Shown here: positions 43,101 through 55,126 of the stretch, piece after piece | How positions within the stretch are numbered: position 1 is the first letter of the stretch | How the letters are laid out: each line of letters opens with the position of its first letter | NCBI GenBank assembly: GCA_029204225.1 | Contig: CM055105.1 | Coordinates: 9,707,744-9,771,743, forward strand | Length of the DNA: 64,000 nt | Source of the DNA: Diphasiastrum complanatum | Lineage: Eukaryota; Streptophyta; Lycopodiopsida; Lycopodiales; Lycopodiaceae | Reading direction: 5' to 3' | The notes under the pieces: model-generated | Seen by the model: only the letters and a program-made list of their open reading frames with translations | Told to the model about the DNA's origin: nothing | Databases searched by the model: none | Made by a program: the position numbers and the translations under genes

Positions 43101-46100
43101 ATGAGTGGACGACGCACAAGTATGGAAAGGAACTTCCATGGGGCAACCCCCAAGATTGGTTCAAGATTGTTATTCTTATCAGGAAAGATCGCGGGGAGGA
43201 AGTCAGATTTCATGATCGACTCCGGAGCTTCACATAACTATATCTCAAGGAGCGTAGTGGAACAATTCAGCTTGTCGACCAGGAATGTTACATCTACTCT
43301 CAAGGTAGAAACAGCGAAGGGAGCACTAGATGCAGACAAAGCGACATTGAACATCCCGGTGCAGATTGGAAGATGGAAGGCTAAACTTAGCTTTGTGATT
43401 TTAGAGATGGATGCCTTTGATGTGATTTTGGGCCTCCCTTGGTTAAATGAACACTGTATCGCAGTTTTGGGTAGGAGCTCAAACTTGGTCCTCTTGGATT
43501 ATAAGGGACAAATCTACGTGACAAAAGCCCTGCCCGGAGGAAATGCTAAGGATACCGATATTGAACAAAATCTGGTTGCAGCATTAGTGATGAAAAGAAT
43601 GGCGAAAGGGAAAAGGTCAAAGTGCTTTCTTTACATCTGTCGAGAAGTCCCAGAAGGGAAAAGCATGCGACAAGAAAACTTGCCAAAAGAAGTGGCAGAT
43701 CTGTTAGAAGAATTTAGCGATGTGTTCCCGGAGGAACTCCCAGCTAAGCTACCTCCTCGAAGACCAGTGGACCATAAAATTGAGTTGGTACCAGGAACAG
43801 AGCCAACTTCACGAGCACCCTACAGAATGTCACAAGAAGAGTTGGCGGAACTGAAACGACAACTTGGTGAATTGATAGACAAAGGTTTTATTAGACCTAG
43901 CGCTTCACCTTTTGGAGCCCCAGTGTTGTTCGTGGAAAAGGCAGACAAAACTCTTCGAATGTGTGTGGATTATCGCATGCTTAACAAGAGTACCATCAAA
44001 AACAAGTACCCCATGCCTAGAATTGATGACCTATTCGACCAACTCAAACATGCCAAATACTTTAGCCGAATAGATCTCAGATCTGGATATCATCAAATTC
44101 GAATAGCTAAAGGTGATGAGCACAAAACGGCGTTTCGAACGCGGTACGGAAGTCACGAGTTCCTAGTGATGCCATTCGGTCTAACAAACGCACCAGCCAC
44201 TTTTTGCACGTTGATGAACAATATATTTCAAGACTGCTTGGATGAATTTGTCATTGTGTACATTGATGACATATTAGTATTTAGCCGGAACCTTAAAGAT
44301 CACATTCAACATTTAAGGACAGTTCTCCAACGACTGAGGAGGAACTGCTTGTTCGCGAAAAGAGAGAAATGCGAGTTTGTGGTGGAGGAAGTTGACTTCC
44401 TTGGACATGTTATAGGCCACGGACGGACTCGAATGGATCCTAAGAAGATCAAGGCTATCTTGGATTGGCTAGCACCTAAAACTGTTCATGGCATCAAATC
44501 CTTTGTGGGCTTATGTAACTTTTACAAGAGATTCATTGAGGCATTTAGCAAAATTGTGGCACCACTGTTGGAGCAGACCAAGACTCATCTGACGATGACA
44601 TGGACACCGGAATGTGAAGCAGCATTCCAAGAATTAAAACGACGGATCACTCAAGAACCCATCCTTGCCTTACCGGACTTTAGCAAACCTTTTGAAATAC
44701 ATACAGATGCGTCGAACTTTGCTATTGGGGCTGTGCTGATGCAAGACGGAAAACCTGTTGCATATTTTTCAAAGAAATTGAGTGACGTAGAGCGACGATG
44801 GCCAACTCATGAAAAAGAAATGGTCGCAGTAGTCCAAGCAGTGGAGCATTGGAGACATTATGTGGCAGGAAAACCCTTTAAGGCGTTCACTGATAATGTA
44901 TCACTCAAGTACTTCTCATCCCAAGGTATGCTCACGCCAAAGCAAATGCGATGGCAAAACTTTCTCTCAAAATTCAATATAAACATTTTACACACGGCGG
45001 GAAAGAACAATGTGGTGGCGGACGCACTAAGTAGACAAGAACACTTGATGGCAACAGTGACAACTCAGGTGACTGACCTACTCCAAGAAATCAGAGAGAA
45101 TTATGGTGTAGATGCGTTGGCGAAGGACTTAATGATCGAATTCCAGCTGGGAAAGCCTCATAAACATTTCACTTGGAAAGATCAAATGGTTGTTTATAAA
45201 CAACGTAGAGTATATGTCCCAGACAACATCAACCTGAGGAAGAAAGTCTTGCGAGAACATCATGACGTACTAGCCGCCGGGCATCCAGGGGTGAATCGCA
45301 TGTATGAACTTCTCAAAAGAGGCTTCTATTGGCCAAGTATGTGGGCAGACGTTGAATCCTATGTACAAACATGCCCGACATGTCAACAAGTGAAGGTGGA
45401 ACCGCTAGCTCCGGCTGGACTACTCCAACCATTACCGGTACCAGCATACCCATGGGATTCGGTGAGCATGGATTTTATTGTTCAACTACCATGGTGCCAA
45501 GGATTCGACTCAATTTATGTGGTGGTTGACCGCTTTTCAAAGCAAGTTCATCTAGTACCAACTAAAAGTTCAGTGACAGCTGAAGAAGTGGCAAGGTTAT
45601 TTTTCAAATGTGTTTTCAAATACCACGGCCTGCCTAGAATGATTATTTCTGACCGAGACACCAAGTTCGTCGGAAAGTTTTGGACTTGTCTATTTCGCCT
45701 CGTGGGAACCGGATTGAATTTCAGTACTGCATATCATCCTCAAACAGATGGGCAAACAGAACGAGTCAATCGACAGATTGAACAATATTTACGAAATTAT
45801 GTCGCTTGGGACCAATCCGATTGGGTCAACTACTTGGATATTCTCGAGTTTGCACATAACAACCAAGTGAATAGATCTACTGGAAGGGCACCCTTCGAGA
45901 TAAGCAATGGTCGTCTACCGATTGTTCCAAGCTCTTTTCTTACAGGCGTGCAGGAAACACCAGTACCCACTGTGGAGGAATTCATCAATGAGTGGCACAC
46001 AAAGCTGACCGAGGTGAAGGCGTTTTTAGAGCAGTCACAAAGGAGTATGGCAGCTGATGTAAACCCACATCGACGAGAACTGGAATTTGAGGAAGGTGAT

Positions 46101-46112
46101 CAAGTAGGCTGA
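43101..46112 (+). CDS. Chromovirus pol: protease-RT-RNaseH-integrase
   Basis: The 1003-codon frame begins [12 protein letters not shown]. Protease: [12 protein letters not shown] (residues about 38-50) and ILGLPWL (about 110). [22 protein letters not shown] (about 255), [37 protein letters not shown] (catalytic Asp pair at about 389). RNase [15 protein letters not shown] (about 533) and [15 protein letters not shown]. Integrase: [11 protein letters not shown]...CPTCQQVK zinc domain (720-760), then Asp in [10 protein letters not shown], Asp in SDRDTKFVG and Glu in [12 protein letters not shown] (about 887). All catalytic residues look intact. The frame ends at TGA 46110-46112, where a one-base loss shifts the reading into the integrase C terminus. 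The start codon is the first ATG of the frame; without gag the true expression mode is unclear. Confidence 0.95.
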   Translation: MSGRRTSMERNFHGATPKIGSRLLFLSGKIAGRKSDFMIDSGASHNYISRSVVEQFSLSTRNVTSTLKVETAKGALDADKATLNIPVQIGRWKAKLSFVILEMDAFDVILGLPWLNEHCIAVLGRSSNLVLLDYKGQIYVTKALPGGNAKDTDIEQNLVAALVMKRMAKGKRSKCFLYICREVPEGKSMRQENLPKEVADLLEEFSDVFPEELPAKLPPRRPVDHKIELVPGTEPTSRAPYRMSQEELAELKRQLGELIDKGFIRPSASPFGAPVLFVEKADKTLRMCVDYRMLNKSTIKNKYPMPRIDDLFDQLKHAKYFSRIDLRSGYHQIRIAKGDEHKTAFRTRYGSHEFLVMPFGLTNAPATFCTLMNNIFQDCLDEFVIVYIDDILVFSRNLKDHIQHLRTVLQRLRRNCLFAKREKCEFVVEEVDFLGHVIGHGRTRMDPKKIKAILDWLAPKTVHGIKSFVGLCNFYKRFIEAFSKIVAPLLEQTKTHLTMTWTPECEAAFQELKRRITQEPILALPDFSKPFEIHTDASNFAIGAVLMQDGKPVAYFSKKLSDVERRWPTHEKEMVAVVQAVEHWRHYVAGKPFKAFTDNVSLKYFSSQGMLTPKQMRWQNFLSKFNINILHTAGKNNVVADALSRQEHLMATVTTQVTDLLQEIRENYGVDALAKDLMIEFQLGKPHKHFTWKDQMVVYKQRRVYVPDNINLRKKVLREHHDVLAAGHPGVNRMYELLKRGFYWPSMWADVESYVQTCPTCQQVKVEPLAPAGLLQPLPVPAYPWDSVSMDFIVQLPWCQGFDSIYVVVDRFSKQVHLVPTKSSVTAEEVARLFFKCVFKYHGLPRMIISDRDTKFVGKFWTCLFRLVGTGLNFSTAYHPQTDGQTERVNRQIEQYLRNYVAWDQSDWVNYLDILEFAHNNQVNRSTGRAPFEISNGRLPIVPSSFLTGVQETPVPTVEEFINEWHTKLTEVKAFLEQSQRSMAADVNPHRRELEFEEGDQVG

Positions 46113-46582
46113 ACACAAAGAACATTGCGCTACCAAAAGGTTTTTCTCATAAGTTTGCTCGACCTTATGCGGGACCATATTATGTCACCAAGAAGATCAA
46201 CCCAGTGGCTTATCGATTAGCGTTGCCATCCAGCTTGGATATACACAATGTGTTTCATATCTCATTACTCAAACGGTACAAACCAGATGAGTGATTTGAT
46301 CGGCAACACGAACTCCGTCACCCACCAACGACACTTGATGATACGAAGAGGCAGCTTGTACCAGAACAAATATTGACACATAGAAAGCGAATTGGCGTTC
46401 AACGTGAATATCTAGTGAAGTGGCTACGGGCTCCACTTATTGAGGCTTCTTGGGAGTACGAAGACAAACTTAAGGAGGGAGCCCCTGAAGTACTAGCAGA
46501 TTATCTGCAGAAGAACCAACGCAATAGCCGTTTTCCCAGATCAGCACACAAAGCACTACCTGGCGGCATGCCTCTTACATAA
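46113..46582 (+). pseudogene. Integrase C terminus and chromodomain, frameshifted
   Basis: After the frameshift, a frame reads [39 protein letters not shown] and HNVFHISLLKRYKPDE. This is the GPY/F module of gypsy integrases. A TGA at about 46292 stops it. Further on, PEQILTHRKRIGVQREYLVK and WLRAPLIEASWEYEDKL form a chromodomain-like fold (46361-46520) with the YLVKW and SWE anchors. Chromodomains direct integration to marked chromatin. This places the element among plant chromoviruses. The lesions separate this targeting part from the otherwise open pol. Confidence 0.85.
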
Positions 46583-46813
46583 ACATTCATGGCCATTCTG
46601 AAGTTCAAGGAACTTTCCGGTATTTTTCTTAAGTTTGCCAATAAATCACTTGCAGCTTTACACAGGTTTTACGTAAGTGAACTTTATCTACACTTTTCCT
46701 GTGCTACTGCCAATGTATTTTGTAGTTCAAAGTTGCTAAGGCCGGTGAATTAAGCCCGTGCCATACGTCCTAGGTCTAGTTTGGCCCTGATGAGGACATC
46801 AACTTTTTCAAAC

Positions 46814-46823
46814 GAGGGGAGGA
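46814..46823 (+). other. Polypurine tract of the chromovirus
   Basis: gaggggagga lies directly before the 3' LTR, the expected primer for plus-strand DNA synthesis. Confidence 0.9.
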
Positions 46824-47741
46824 TGTTGTAAAGCTGACTCAGGTGCACCCAACGTGCCCTGTAAGACTCTAAGGGGTGACACTCCCTAAAGTCCCAGAGC
46901 AAGTTAGAACGTCAAGGACTGAGCCTCCGACCTGTGGTGAGCCAGTCAAGTAGTCACAAGTCATGAGCTAGCTCTGGAGCTCGAGTCATGGCCTAGTCAG
47001 GAAGCAAGTTGATTCTGCCACCGGAACGGCTCCCGGGACCGATGTCCGGGAGCCAGACTGATTCTGCCAGGCTTGCCAGGCTTAATCAGCAAAATAAAAA
47101 CTAAGTCCCAAAAAGCGTGCTTTACCAGAAAGCACTATGTTTCAGAACAGAGGGGGTGCGCCGAATCACAGCAGAACTATAGGGGGAGTCCGGCAGACAG
47201 AAACTTGGGCAGCTCAACCAGCGCCAGGAATCCAGTCGCCAGGTCTCAGCTCCGTCTACCAGCACGAGCCAGGCACAATGCCCAGCACGTGTTGGTGGCC
47301 CCGAGACCGGTCAGTCTATGTATGAATGTAACCTCTTCCAAATCTAATAAAGTTGATCCTTGGGGATGATTACCATTTCGGTTTCGCCTCCGGGACTGGT
47401 CCAAGTGGAAGGACCCTTACTACAACCTTTTTGCGTCGCTGGCGCCTAAGGGTCCCTGTCATCGACATGGGGCTTGCCGCTATGCCAATTGGTCAGTTTG
47501 GCGACCACTATGCCTTGGGTTTCATGTGTGGCTTGTCTTTGCCTTTGGTTATCTTTTGGGGACAGATTCTGAGTTGGCTTTCGGGTTGGTTGGGATTCCA
47601 GTTTTCTTAAGTCTGAATGGTTAAGCTTGTTACGATTCTGAGTTGGCTTTTACGTAAGTGCATGATGGATGAATGTTAGACTTAAGCGCGTGTTGGGGAA
47701 ACCGCTCAAGTCCCAGCGCCCTTTGAGGCGCCGGCGCAACA
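46824..47741 (+). repeat. 3' LTR of the chromovirus (918 bp)
   Basis: The same sequence as 41481-42385 apart from scattered substitutions and an indel block near 47618-47655 that makes it 13 bp longer. Confidence 0.97.
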
Positions 47742-47746
47742 GGGTC

Positions 47747-48452
47747 CTTCTTGATCCTCAAGCTTTGTAGACTTCTTGAATGTTGATCCTTTGCCTTTGG
47801 ACTTGCCTTTGCCTTTGGTGAAGAGAGCTTGGTCATCTCCACCTTGGATGGAAAGCCTATCCATCCTCTCTTGCATTTGGCTCCTTCTTGATTCCTCGGC
47901 CATGAGTGTGCCTTGGAGTTCTTCAAGTATGGGTAGCTTACCCATAATTGCATATCCCTAAACCAAATTGTCAAATTCAAAGCTTAGTCCATTCAATATG
48001 AGTTGAACAAGCTCTTCATCCTTGATAGGGTCACCTATAAAGGCTAGTTCTTTGTTCAATTCCTTTACTCTTAGGACAAAAGTATGTGCACTCTCTCCTT
48101 TCTTTTGATAGCTTCTATAGATTTGATTCTTCAAAGCTAACATTCTAGTTTGGTTCTTGGATTCATAGACCTTTTGCAAAGTCTCCCAAGCATCTTGAGC
48201 TGAAGTGCAATCTCCTACCTCTCTTAAGAGTTCATTTGCAACATTCATTTTTATGCAATGTAGTGCAACATTGCACCTCTTGATGTATTTGGCTTTTTCT
48301 TGAGGATGAATAGGTTCACCCTCCTTACCATTTACAATTTCCATCAGATCTTGCATGATCATGATAGATTCCATTCTAACTTTCCATATGGAATAGTTAG
48401 TTTTGTTGAGCCTTTCATTAGTATCCAAAAGATATGCATTTATAGATGCCAT
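47747..48452 (-). pseudogene. Copia B gag, N-terminal part
   Basis: The minus-strand ATG at 48452 starts MASINAYLLDTNERLNKTNY and SIWKVRMESIMIMQDLMEIV. It continues to ALKNQIYRSYQKKGESAHTF and LNGLSFEFDNLV, where an in-frame TAG stops it at 47958. The same frame goes on with GYAIMGKLPILEELQGTLMA and a Lys-rich tail, up to the chromovirus insertion at 47741. The zinc knuckle lies on the other side, at about 41440. Gag would form the capsid of copia B. It is related to, but distinct from, the + strand gag family at 11.6-30.3 kb. Confidence 0.9.
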
Positions 48453-48986
48453 CTAGTCTCCTAATCAAGGACTTGACACAAATGAAGGTTACTTCTATTG
48501 ATTTGATTGAAGGTCTACCTTATCCCACTTCTTAGGGACCTGAAAAGATCAGTAATAGACTTCCTATAAAGATCTAAGAATGATCTCTAACAAAATCAAA
48601 TTATAGAATACTAGAAACAATGCACTTGCTTGATTGAAGTAGACAATACTAGTAGAATTGCCCCTCTTTCTATAAAGAACATTAAAGCTTCCAAATGATC
48701 TGATCAAGAGTGAATTTCAGCAACCTAATATACTTCCAAAATCACTGGTAAAAGATCTAAATGGAACTTAATGAGGATGCAACACAATCTACTATCCAAT
48801 CACAAGCAAAAAATGATCAAAAATGATGAAAAATTGATCTAATTTGGTGCATAAGTCAAGCAATGGTTGGACTGAACCTAAATCACTTTAGGAGGTGTCT
48901 ACTACACCTTAAAAACTCTGATCTTCCCTCTCCTTAAATGCTAGAAAGCCTCCTCTATGAAATCACCTCCAAAACTCGCTTAGAAA
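48453..48986 (-). repeat. Copia B leader, 5' LTR missing
   Basis: Non-coding, AT-rich, upstream of gag on the minus strand. No primer site or second copy of the 37518-38204 LTR is found. The leader ends where another copia RT fragment starts, so the element's 5' end is lost. Confidence 0.5.
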
Positions 48987-49720
48987 TCAATGCTTGGAGC
49001 AAGCAAAACTTGCTATCTTGGTAATGTGAATTGAATTCAATTTTGCCTCTGGTTTTAGACACTTATGAACACTAATTTTGAAGAGCAAGCAAACTTTTTC
49101 TGTGACATGGATGAATTCAATAGGTTGATCCATATAAATCTCTTTTTCTAGATACCCATTTAGAAATGCATTAGAGACATCTAGTTGAAGAACTTGCCAA
49201 TTGAAAAAACAAGCAAGAGAAATTATGATTCTAATTGATACCATCTTTGCAACTGGAGCAAAGGTCTCCTCATAATCAGGTCCATAAACTTGAGCAAAAC
49301 CTTTAGCACAAAGCCTAGCCTTGTACTTGTTGATTGTTCCATCTTGATTATACTTGATTCGAAAAACCCACTTAATAGTGTGCTTGTTGGATGGAAGATC
49401 CACAAGCTCCCATGTCTTATTGGCCATCAAAGCATCATATTCCTCTTTTATGACAAGGTACAATTCCTTCGAGTTGAGAGCATCATATACATCCTTCGGC
49501 TCCTCATGAGAAATAAAATAAGCACAATTAGTGGAGTTGATTTCCACTTGCTTGCCTCTATCTTCATGGGTAAGCCTTCCAGGCTCGGATCTTTCTCTTT
49601 GAGATCTCCTCGGTGAAAAGATTCGAGGTGACTCCTCCTCAATTCTCGGCCCCATCTCTCCATAGTTGTCTTCAAGGGTGACGATTGGAGTATCTTTGTG
49701 AGAATCTCCCATATTCTGAT
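48987..49720 (-). pseudogene. Copia RT N-terminal fragment fused to a gypsy frame
   Basis: Minus-strand residues from about 49720 read SPRRSQRERSEPGRLTHEDR, EEPKDVYDALNSKELYLVIK, NKTWELVDLPSNKHTIKWVF, NKYKARLCAKGFAQVYGPDY, EETFAPVAKMVSIRIIISL and DVSNAFLNGYLEKEIYMDQP. This is the start of copia RT. The palm catalytic box is missing: the end decays into unreadable sequence near 49060. The open frame extends upstream to 49847 into unrelated gypsy-derived sequence, so a fusion frame of 286 codons exists by chance of the breakpoint. Confidence 0.85.
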
Positions 49721-49849
49721 TGTATGACCAGCCAATTGATATTCTAAGGTGTGATCTTGTCCATAGGGTGCCGCATTCCGCCCATTTGGATCTTCGTGGA
49801 CATGGCAGGAAGTGCGCATTCACCCGTAATTGTTGTGGACTCATCACGT

Positions 49850-52323
49850 AGGCCCTGATGGCCGCAGGATCTCTTTCAAATAACTATTGACGCCACTTTG
49901 GTTGTGGTTGGAGAGCGGGCAATGCTTGCAGTTCGTTTCTCTTTATGGTCTGAGCTGAGAACGATATCTGTCAGCCATCTCTTGATGACTCGTGGGGATA
50001 CTTTGATAAAAATTCATTGATTTTTTCTACCACGGACTTCTGTCTTTGGAAGGCCCAGTTGGCAGATATTGTACGCGAACCTCTGGATGATGCTGCTTGG
50101 CTTTGGCTGGTGGTTGCGCCTTGGCACTAGTCTCATGTCTCAGCAGTCGCATCCACCTGCCCTTGGTCTTGGCCTTCGGACCCTTGATCTGGTCAAGATC
50201 CTGCTGGCTCTAATCTTGGCTGGTACTAGCCTGTGCAGCATCAAAATTAGGTGGCGGTGGAATTACCACGGGGTTGGGCTGGGCCTTCGCGTCCATGAAT
50301 TTTTGGCATGCCTTGAGGGCTTGCTTGGCCTGGGCGAGCTCATGAGTTGCGCTTGTCCAATACTTGTTGAACTCTACCTGGTAGCTGTTTAAGGTTTGGC
50401 TATAAACCTACACCTGACACCGTAGAAAATTCATCTCTGATTGAGAAAGCGGACTTGAGTCCGGTGCAGGTTGACCTAACCAGACGAGGGATGGGGGCAA
50501 GCCATTGGGACGCTTCAGCTTGAAGCTCCCACACCTTCGTGGAGGCATCAGTCAATGTGTTGGAGAGGCTTTGGATATATTTGTTGAGGCCCTCCTCCTT
50601 CTGCTGCAGCTTGGCAATCTCCTGGTGCCCTGCTTGTTTGTGTTGCTGAGCCAAAATTAGCTGTTGCTGTAGCTTGGTGAGGTCTGCTCGCAGCTGTGTA
50701 TTACTTATCGCCAGGTGTAGTACCCTATTTTCCAGAATAGCTTTGGCCGCTACCGCATCCAGGATGTATTTTCCCAGAGTTTGGTATGCCGTCGTTAGAT
50801 CTGTGGGAGCAGCCGGTAGACTGGCACTGGCAAGGACTTGTGTTGTATCGGCCCCGACGACTTGTGGAATCCCGTCGTCATTATCATCTATCAAGTTCTC
50901 ATTTGACCTGATGCCATTTGGGGCGATAGGATCAGTCCGATTTGGTGATGGTACAAACACTGTTTGAACAAATGCGTCATTAGGCAACGATTGGTTGCCC
51001 TTAGCAACCTTTTTTGGCAAAGCGGGTGGGGTTTGAGAAAGAACTATGAAAATAGGGGTGAGGACGGTTTGTCCGAACGAGAGGATGGGAGCAACAAAGG
51101 GAAACTAGAGAGTGGTGTGGAGTATGGAAGAAGGTGAGGATGGAGCAGAAAGTGTCTGGCGTGGGGGTGAAAAATTGATAACTTGCATCCATGCCAGAGT
51201 GTCAGGGGACAGTTGTGAATAAGAAGGATTGAATGTGAGAGGAGCAACATTGGTGGCAGGAGTGATGGAGGATGCGATGGCGATGGATGAAGTTGTGGAT
51301 AATGGAATAGAAATAGGAGTGGTATCAACAGAGGAAATGGGAATGGACACAAAAATAGATGTGGATGGAGTAGGGAGAGAGGTAGCGACAACAAAGATCA
51401 GAGTGGGGGGTTGCACAAAATAAGAAGTGGCGGTGGTTGATGGAGTGGTTAGTGTAGTAGTCTTCTTTGGGTAATAGGTGGAGATGTGGATGTAGAGACA
51501 GAGCCACACATTTGTTTGCTGGCCGTTGTGTTGATAACTACAGGTTGGGAGGAGGTAGATGCTTGAGATGGTGAATAAAGGTTAGTATGTGACACAAGGG
51601 TAGACGGGAGGGATGAGGATTGGAAACCGTGCACTTTTGCCTCAAGAAGTGCATAGGCAAAGTTACACAATAGGGGACCTGCTGCGATACGGTCATGGTT
51701 GTTGGGTTTAAGGAAAGGGTTAGCTCATGAATGAGGAAGCTATGCCAGTCGTATGGCACAACGGAGGGGTTAGGGAATTCCAGAAAGGATTCCACTATCT
51801 GACTCAGCAGCTTAGATAGGATTCTGTCCTTGCGAAATGTTGAAATGACTAGAAAGTTATTCAACAAATGCGTGGCTGTCTGTATGATGGGTTCTGTGAT
51901 ACCTTCTATCAAGTAACCATTGTTAGTCTAGATGGGAATTTCGGGTGCAATTTGGGTGATGAAAGGTTTGATCAAACCTTTGGCGTAGCGATGGGAGATG
52001 GGTTGACGATCACCGGACATAATGCCAATGGTGACCATCGAGTCGGCATTAATCTTGACCTTGTACGTGGTACCTTGGTACAGGAAGTGGAAACAAGCCT
52101 TGTCCTCATCCCAGGTGGCATAAGTGTGAAGGGTGAGGCCCATGTTAATCTCAAAATTGAAAAGCGCCAGGTAAAAATCCATTGCTTTTAGAAGTGGGTC
52201 GGCTGTCTGCAACCATGGTTGGATCAGAGCGTCAGAGGATAAAGGCCAAATCTATGTGGCCTCAGGGATTTCACGTATGATCACCTATTTGGTGCCAGAT
52301 TCTTTAGAGGATGAGGAGGCCAT
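49850..52323 (-). pseudogene. Post-integrase ORF of Tat/Athila-like gypsy, best-preserved copy
   Basis: The minus-strand ATG at 52323 starts MASSSSKESGTK, with an early in-frame TAG, then ADPLLKAMDFYLALFNFEIN and TYATWDEDKACFHFLYQGTT. A helical region (51912-51640) follows, then Thr/Ser/Pro-rich sequence (51509-51050). A 206-codon frame (51020-50400) contains a clear coiled coil: LRADLTKLQQQLILAQQHKQ and EIAKLQQKEEGLNKYIQSLS. Weaker coding continues (50390-49850) with AFQRQKSVVEKINEFLSKYP. There is no catalytic motif, no zinc knuckle and no obvious membrane segment. It follows the integrase stop by 1.08 kb, as in the copy at 8020. It is possibly an accessory or env-position protein, though a structural (gag-like) role is also possible. 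Confidence 0.6.
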
Positions 52324-52329
52324 GTTAGC

Positions 52330-53400
52330 AGTGATGATTAGAGGTCGGAAAAGTAAGAAAAACGGTGGAGAATGGAAAAGATGTGAAAACAGTAGAAACT
52401 GAGAATAATGAGTGTTGGATGACAAGGAGTGTAGTTCAGAGCACATATCGGTGTTCAGTATAATCACAGCTGGTAGGAAGTTTGGTTGCAAATGGAGAAT
52501 TTGGTAATTTCAGAGTAAATTTCGACAGAGCTTCGCTAGCAAAGGTGACAAATTCAGCCCTTATATAGCGGAATTTAGAGTGCGTATTACGTGAAGTCCA
52601 CTTTTCCTTGTTCAGTTCCACCCAAATTTTGGCAGGCACCTTTTTTACAAAATTCTAAGACCTCAGGAAAGTCTGCGAGAGGTCAAAAGGTGATTTGACT
52701 GCTTTGCGAAGGTTCTGTGAGGGTTCAGGCTGTCTGCGAGGGTTCAACTCTCGCAGGAAGTGATGTCTCGCACAACTTGTTCTTGTGATTGGATATTCAA
52801 GTTCAAACCATGTAGGCAGGCTAATTTCACTGCTCTGATTCCATTTAGGCACTTGCGAGGGTTGGTAAGATGATCTTGATGCTCTGCGAGGGTTTTGAAA
52901 ATTCAGCTTCTGGGAACTCTCGCATACACTAAAAAATGATTATTTTCTCCATCAAAAACTCTCGCAGAGATTTTCATGGATGCATCTAGGTCAGGTCTGG
53001 TGACTGTCCAATTTTCAAGAGCTATCTCCCAGGGGATTTCAAAAAATCATGAAAAAAGTGCTCTTTCAGAGTTTTTTTTGACGAGATCTCGAGATTTTCT
53101 GATTTTTAACTTTTGTAAACTGGTAATCAGCTTCATCCAGGCTCGATCTGAATGTTAGTAGTTCTCTGAAAGTTTTGATGGATTCTTGGTAGTAGATCCA
53201 TCAGTCAATCTAATGATCCGCTTTCTTTTTAATGCTATCTGGATCTGGATCCTCCTTGGATTCTGATGGATTTTCCCAATCTTGTCAGATCTGGCTGAAT
53301 CTTGATGGATCTAGTTTGATTTGGCTTGATCTCCTTAGATCTAGCAGTGATGACGTAGCAGATTAGCTTTTTGTATCATGCCATCCTCAATCTAGATCTG
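52330..53400 (-). repeat. Integrase-to-ORF spacer with GCGAGGGTTC motifs
   Basis: There is no gene here. Homologous to 6881-8019. It holds repeated 'tctgcgagggttc', 'ctctcgcagg' and 'tgcgaaggttctg' (52660-52990) and GATC-rich sequence (53160-53400). I see no primer site or LTR ends. 'cttatatagcg' (about 52558) could be a TATA box for the downstream ORF on the minus strand (sequence there reads ctatataagg). Confidence 0.5.
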
Positions 53401-53402
53401 TC

Positions 53403-55087
53403 TTACTGTGGTGGCCAGTACTTGTGCAACCGGCTACCGTTGATGGGTGTGTCGAATGGCATCCCATCTAGCTTTTCTAAGTTCATGGCTCCATGATTAA
53501 GAATTTCTTTGATCCTATAAGGACCTTCGCGAGTGAATTTTAACTTTTCCTTGATCGCCTTGGTTTTATACATCAGGACCAGATCTCTTGAACGAAGATC
53601 CTTCTTTTGTAATCTGCGATCATGCCAAGCTTTGCATCTTTCCTTTTTAGTTGCCAGTGCATGCACAGCTAGTAAGCGTCTTTCACAGAGTTTATGCAGA
53701 GCTTTGTGGCATAGTTGTAGAGATTTGGACTCATTAAGATGTTGCGCGGTGGAAATCCTTAATGAAAGAACTAAAAACTCTACTGGCATCACAACATCCT
53801 GACCATATACCAATTGGAAGGGTGTTTGATCAGTGCTTTCTTTATATATTGTCCTGAATGCCCACAATGCAGCATGCAACTTGTGTTTCCAATCTGATCT
53901 GTTAGCTTCAACTGTTTTCATGAGCACGCTACACAGGATCTTATTGGATGATTCTGCTTGTCCATTACCACGAGGATAATAAGGCGTACTGGTTTTGTGG
54001 ATCACAAAGAATTCCTCCAATAGGACCTTGATGGTCTCGTTGATGAAATGGCTTCCGTGATCACTGACTAGCTCCATCGGGCATCCGAAGCGCACAATGA
54101 TATTTTCATAAAGGAACTTGGTAGTGGTCCTAGCATCAGCTACTCTTACTGCCTTGGCTTCGACCTATTTGGTGAGGTAGTATGTGGCTACGATTATGTA
54201 TCAAGCTTGGGAACTCCTTGCTGTAGGGTGAATTGGACCAATATAATCCAATCCCCATTTTTCGAACGGTACTTGGGCTAAGACTAAGTGCAGCAAATTA
54301 TAGTTCAATCTCGTTGGTCTCCTTGCCCTTTGGCACACATCACACTTTTTCAAGTATTCCTCCATATCTTTATGAATTGTTGGCCACCAACATCCTGATT
54401 GCACGATCTTGCGAATTGTAATGTCAGATGCAAAATGACCCCCACCCATGCCTTCATGTGAAAACAAAATGATCTAGGTGGTCTCATGAGGAAGAATACA
54501 CCACCAAAGAATTCTATCAAGACCTCTTCGGTACAACTGGCCGACAATCAACTGATAAGGTCTAGCCTTCAAGATCAATTTTTGTTGTTCCGCCTTTGGT
54601 AGTGATTTGTCTGGTTGGCCCCACATTAGACATTCAACAATGTTGGCAGCCCATTCTGGTACTGTGTCCACGTAAAATAAGACAGCATCTACCAACTCAT
54701 CGTCGGCTTGGGTTGCAATCTCCTTTCCCTTTATTTGTGACACATGATCTGCCATGTAGTGTTGTTTTCCCTTGCGAACTACTATCCGAAAATCAAACTC
54801 CAATAATAGAAGTAGCCATTGGTGATGCTTCTGGTGTTGCAAGTTTTATTAACGAGATAGAGCAAGGGTTAATGGTTCGTATAAAAAGCAAAATGTGTGG
54901 GAATCAAGTAATGTCGAAATTTCTTAAGCGCATAGATCATTGCCAATGCTTCCCGCTCTATGGTTGAATAGTTTATTTTGGTATCACTGAGCTGTCGGCT
55001 TGCAAACTGGATTGGAAAATCTTTTTTGTGTTCACCTGGCTGGGTTAAGACTACTCCAACTGCATACTTCGATGTGTTCGTATGCAC
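53403..55087 (-). pseudogene. Tat/Athila-like gypsy RNaseH-integrase
   Basis: Minus-strand order: RNase H piece HTNTSKYAVGVVLTQPGEHK and YSTIEREALAMIYALKKFRH (55087-54869). A frame break follows, then KGKQHYMADHVSQIKGKE and the integrase linker (54842-54474). The zinc domain is HEGMGGGHFASDITIRKI...CDVCQRARRP (54460-54310). The core has Asp in KWGLDYIGPIH, Asp in VSDHGSHFINE and Glu in NGQAESSNK. The C-terminal module ends DTPINGSRLHKYWPPQ at 53403. The catalytic triad looks intact, but frame changes at about 54470 and 54200 and the loss of everything before RNase H disable it. The right end is cut at 55127 by a copia LTR. Confidence 0.88.
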
Positions 55088-55126
55088 GTGAAACTCAATG
55101 GACCAATTGGGTGGGTGTAAGGTTGG

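Larger units (their letters stand above)
41481..47741 (+). mobile_element. Gypsy chromovirus, nearly complete, gag-less, inside copia B gag
   Basis: Two LTRs (41481-42385 and 46824-47741) bound a 4.4 kb interior with a tRNA-iMet primer site, one long pol frame, a chromodomain-like end and a purine tract. The 5 bp GGGTC occurs at 41476-41480 and again at 47742-47746. Its surroundings on both sides are the two halves of the copia B gag, so this is a clean insertion. LTR differences are few (point changes near 41681, 42217 and 42224, and a small indel block near 42272/47618), implying a recent event. Gag is not recognisable. Confidence 0.97.

Noticed and set aside
48987-49847. 286-codon apparent fusion protein
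   Set aside because: Residues upstream of about 49720 come from a gypsy frame. The open reading across the breakpoint looks accidental rather than a designed fusion.
50674-50967. 97-codon + strand ORF, and similar + frames at 51229-51423 and 51868-52191
   Set aside because: They are opposite-strand shadows of the better supported minus-strand post-integrase ORF with its coiled coil.
51044-51394. Leu/Pro/His-rich minus-strand ORF that could be read as a membrane protein
   Set aside because: It is an alternative frame of the Thr/Ser/Pro-rich linker, and the neighbouring frame aligns with the sister copy at 9000-9290.
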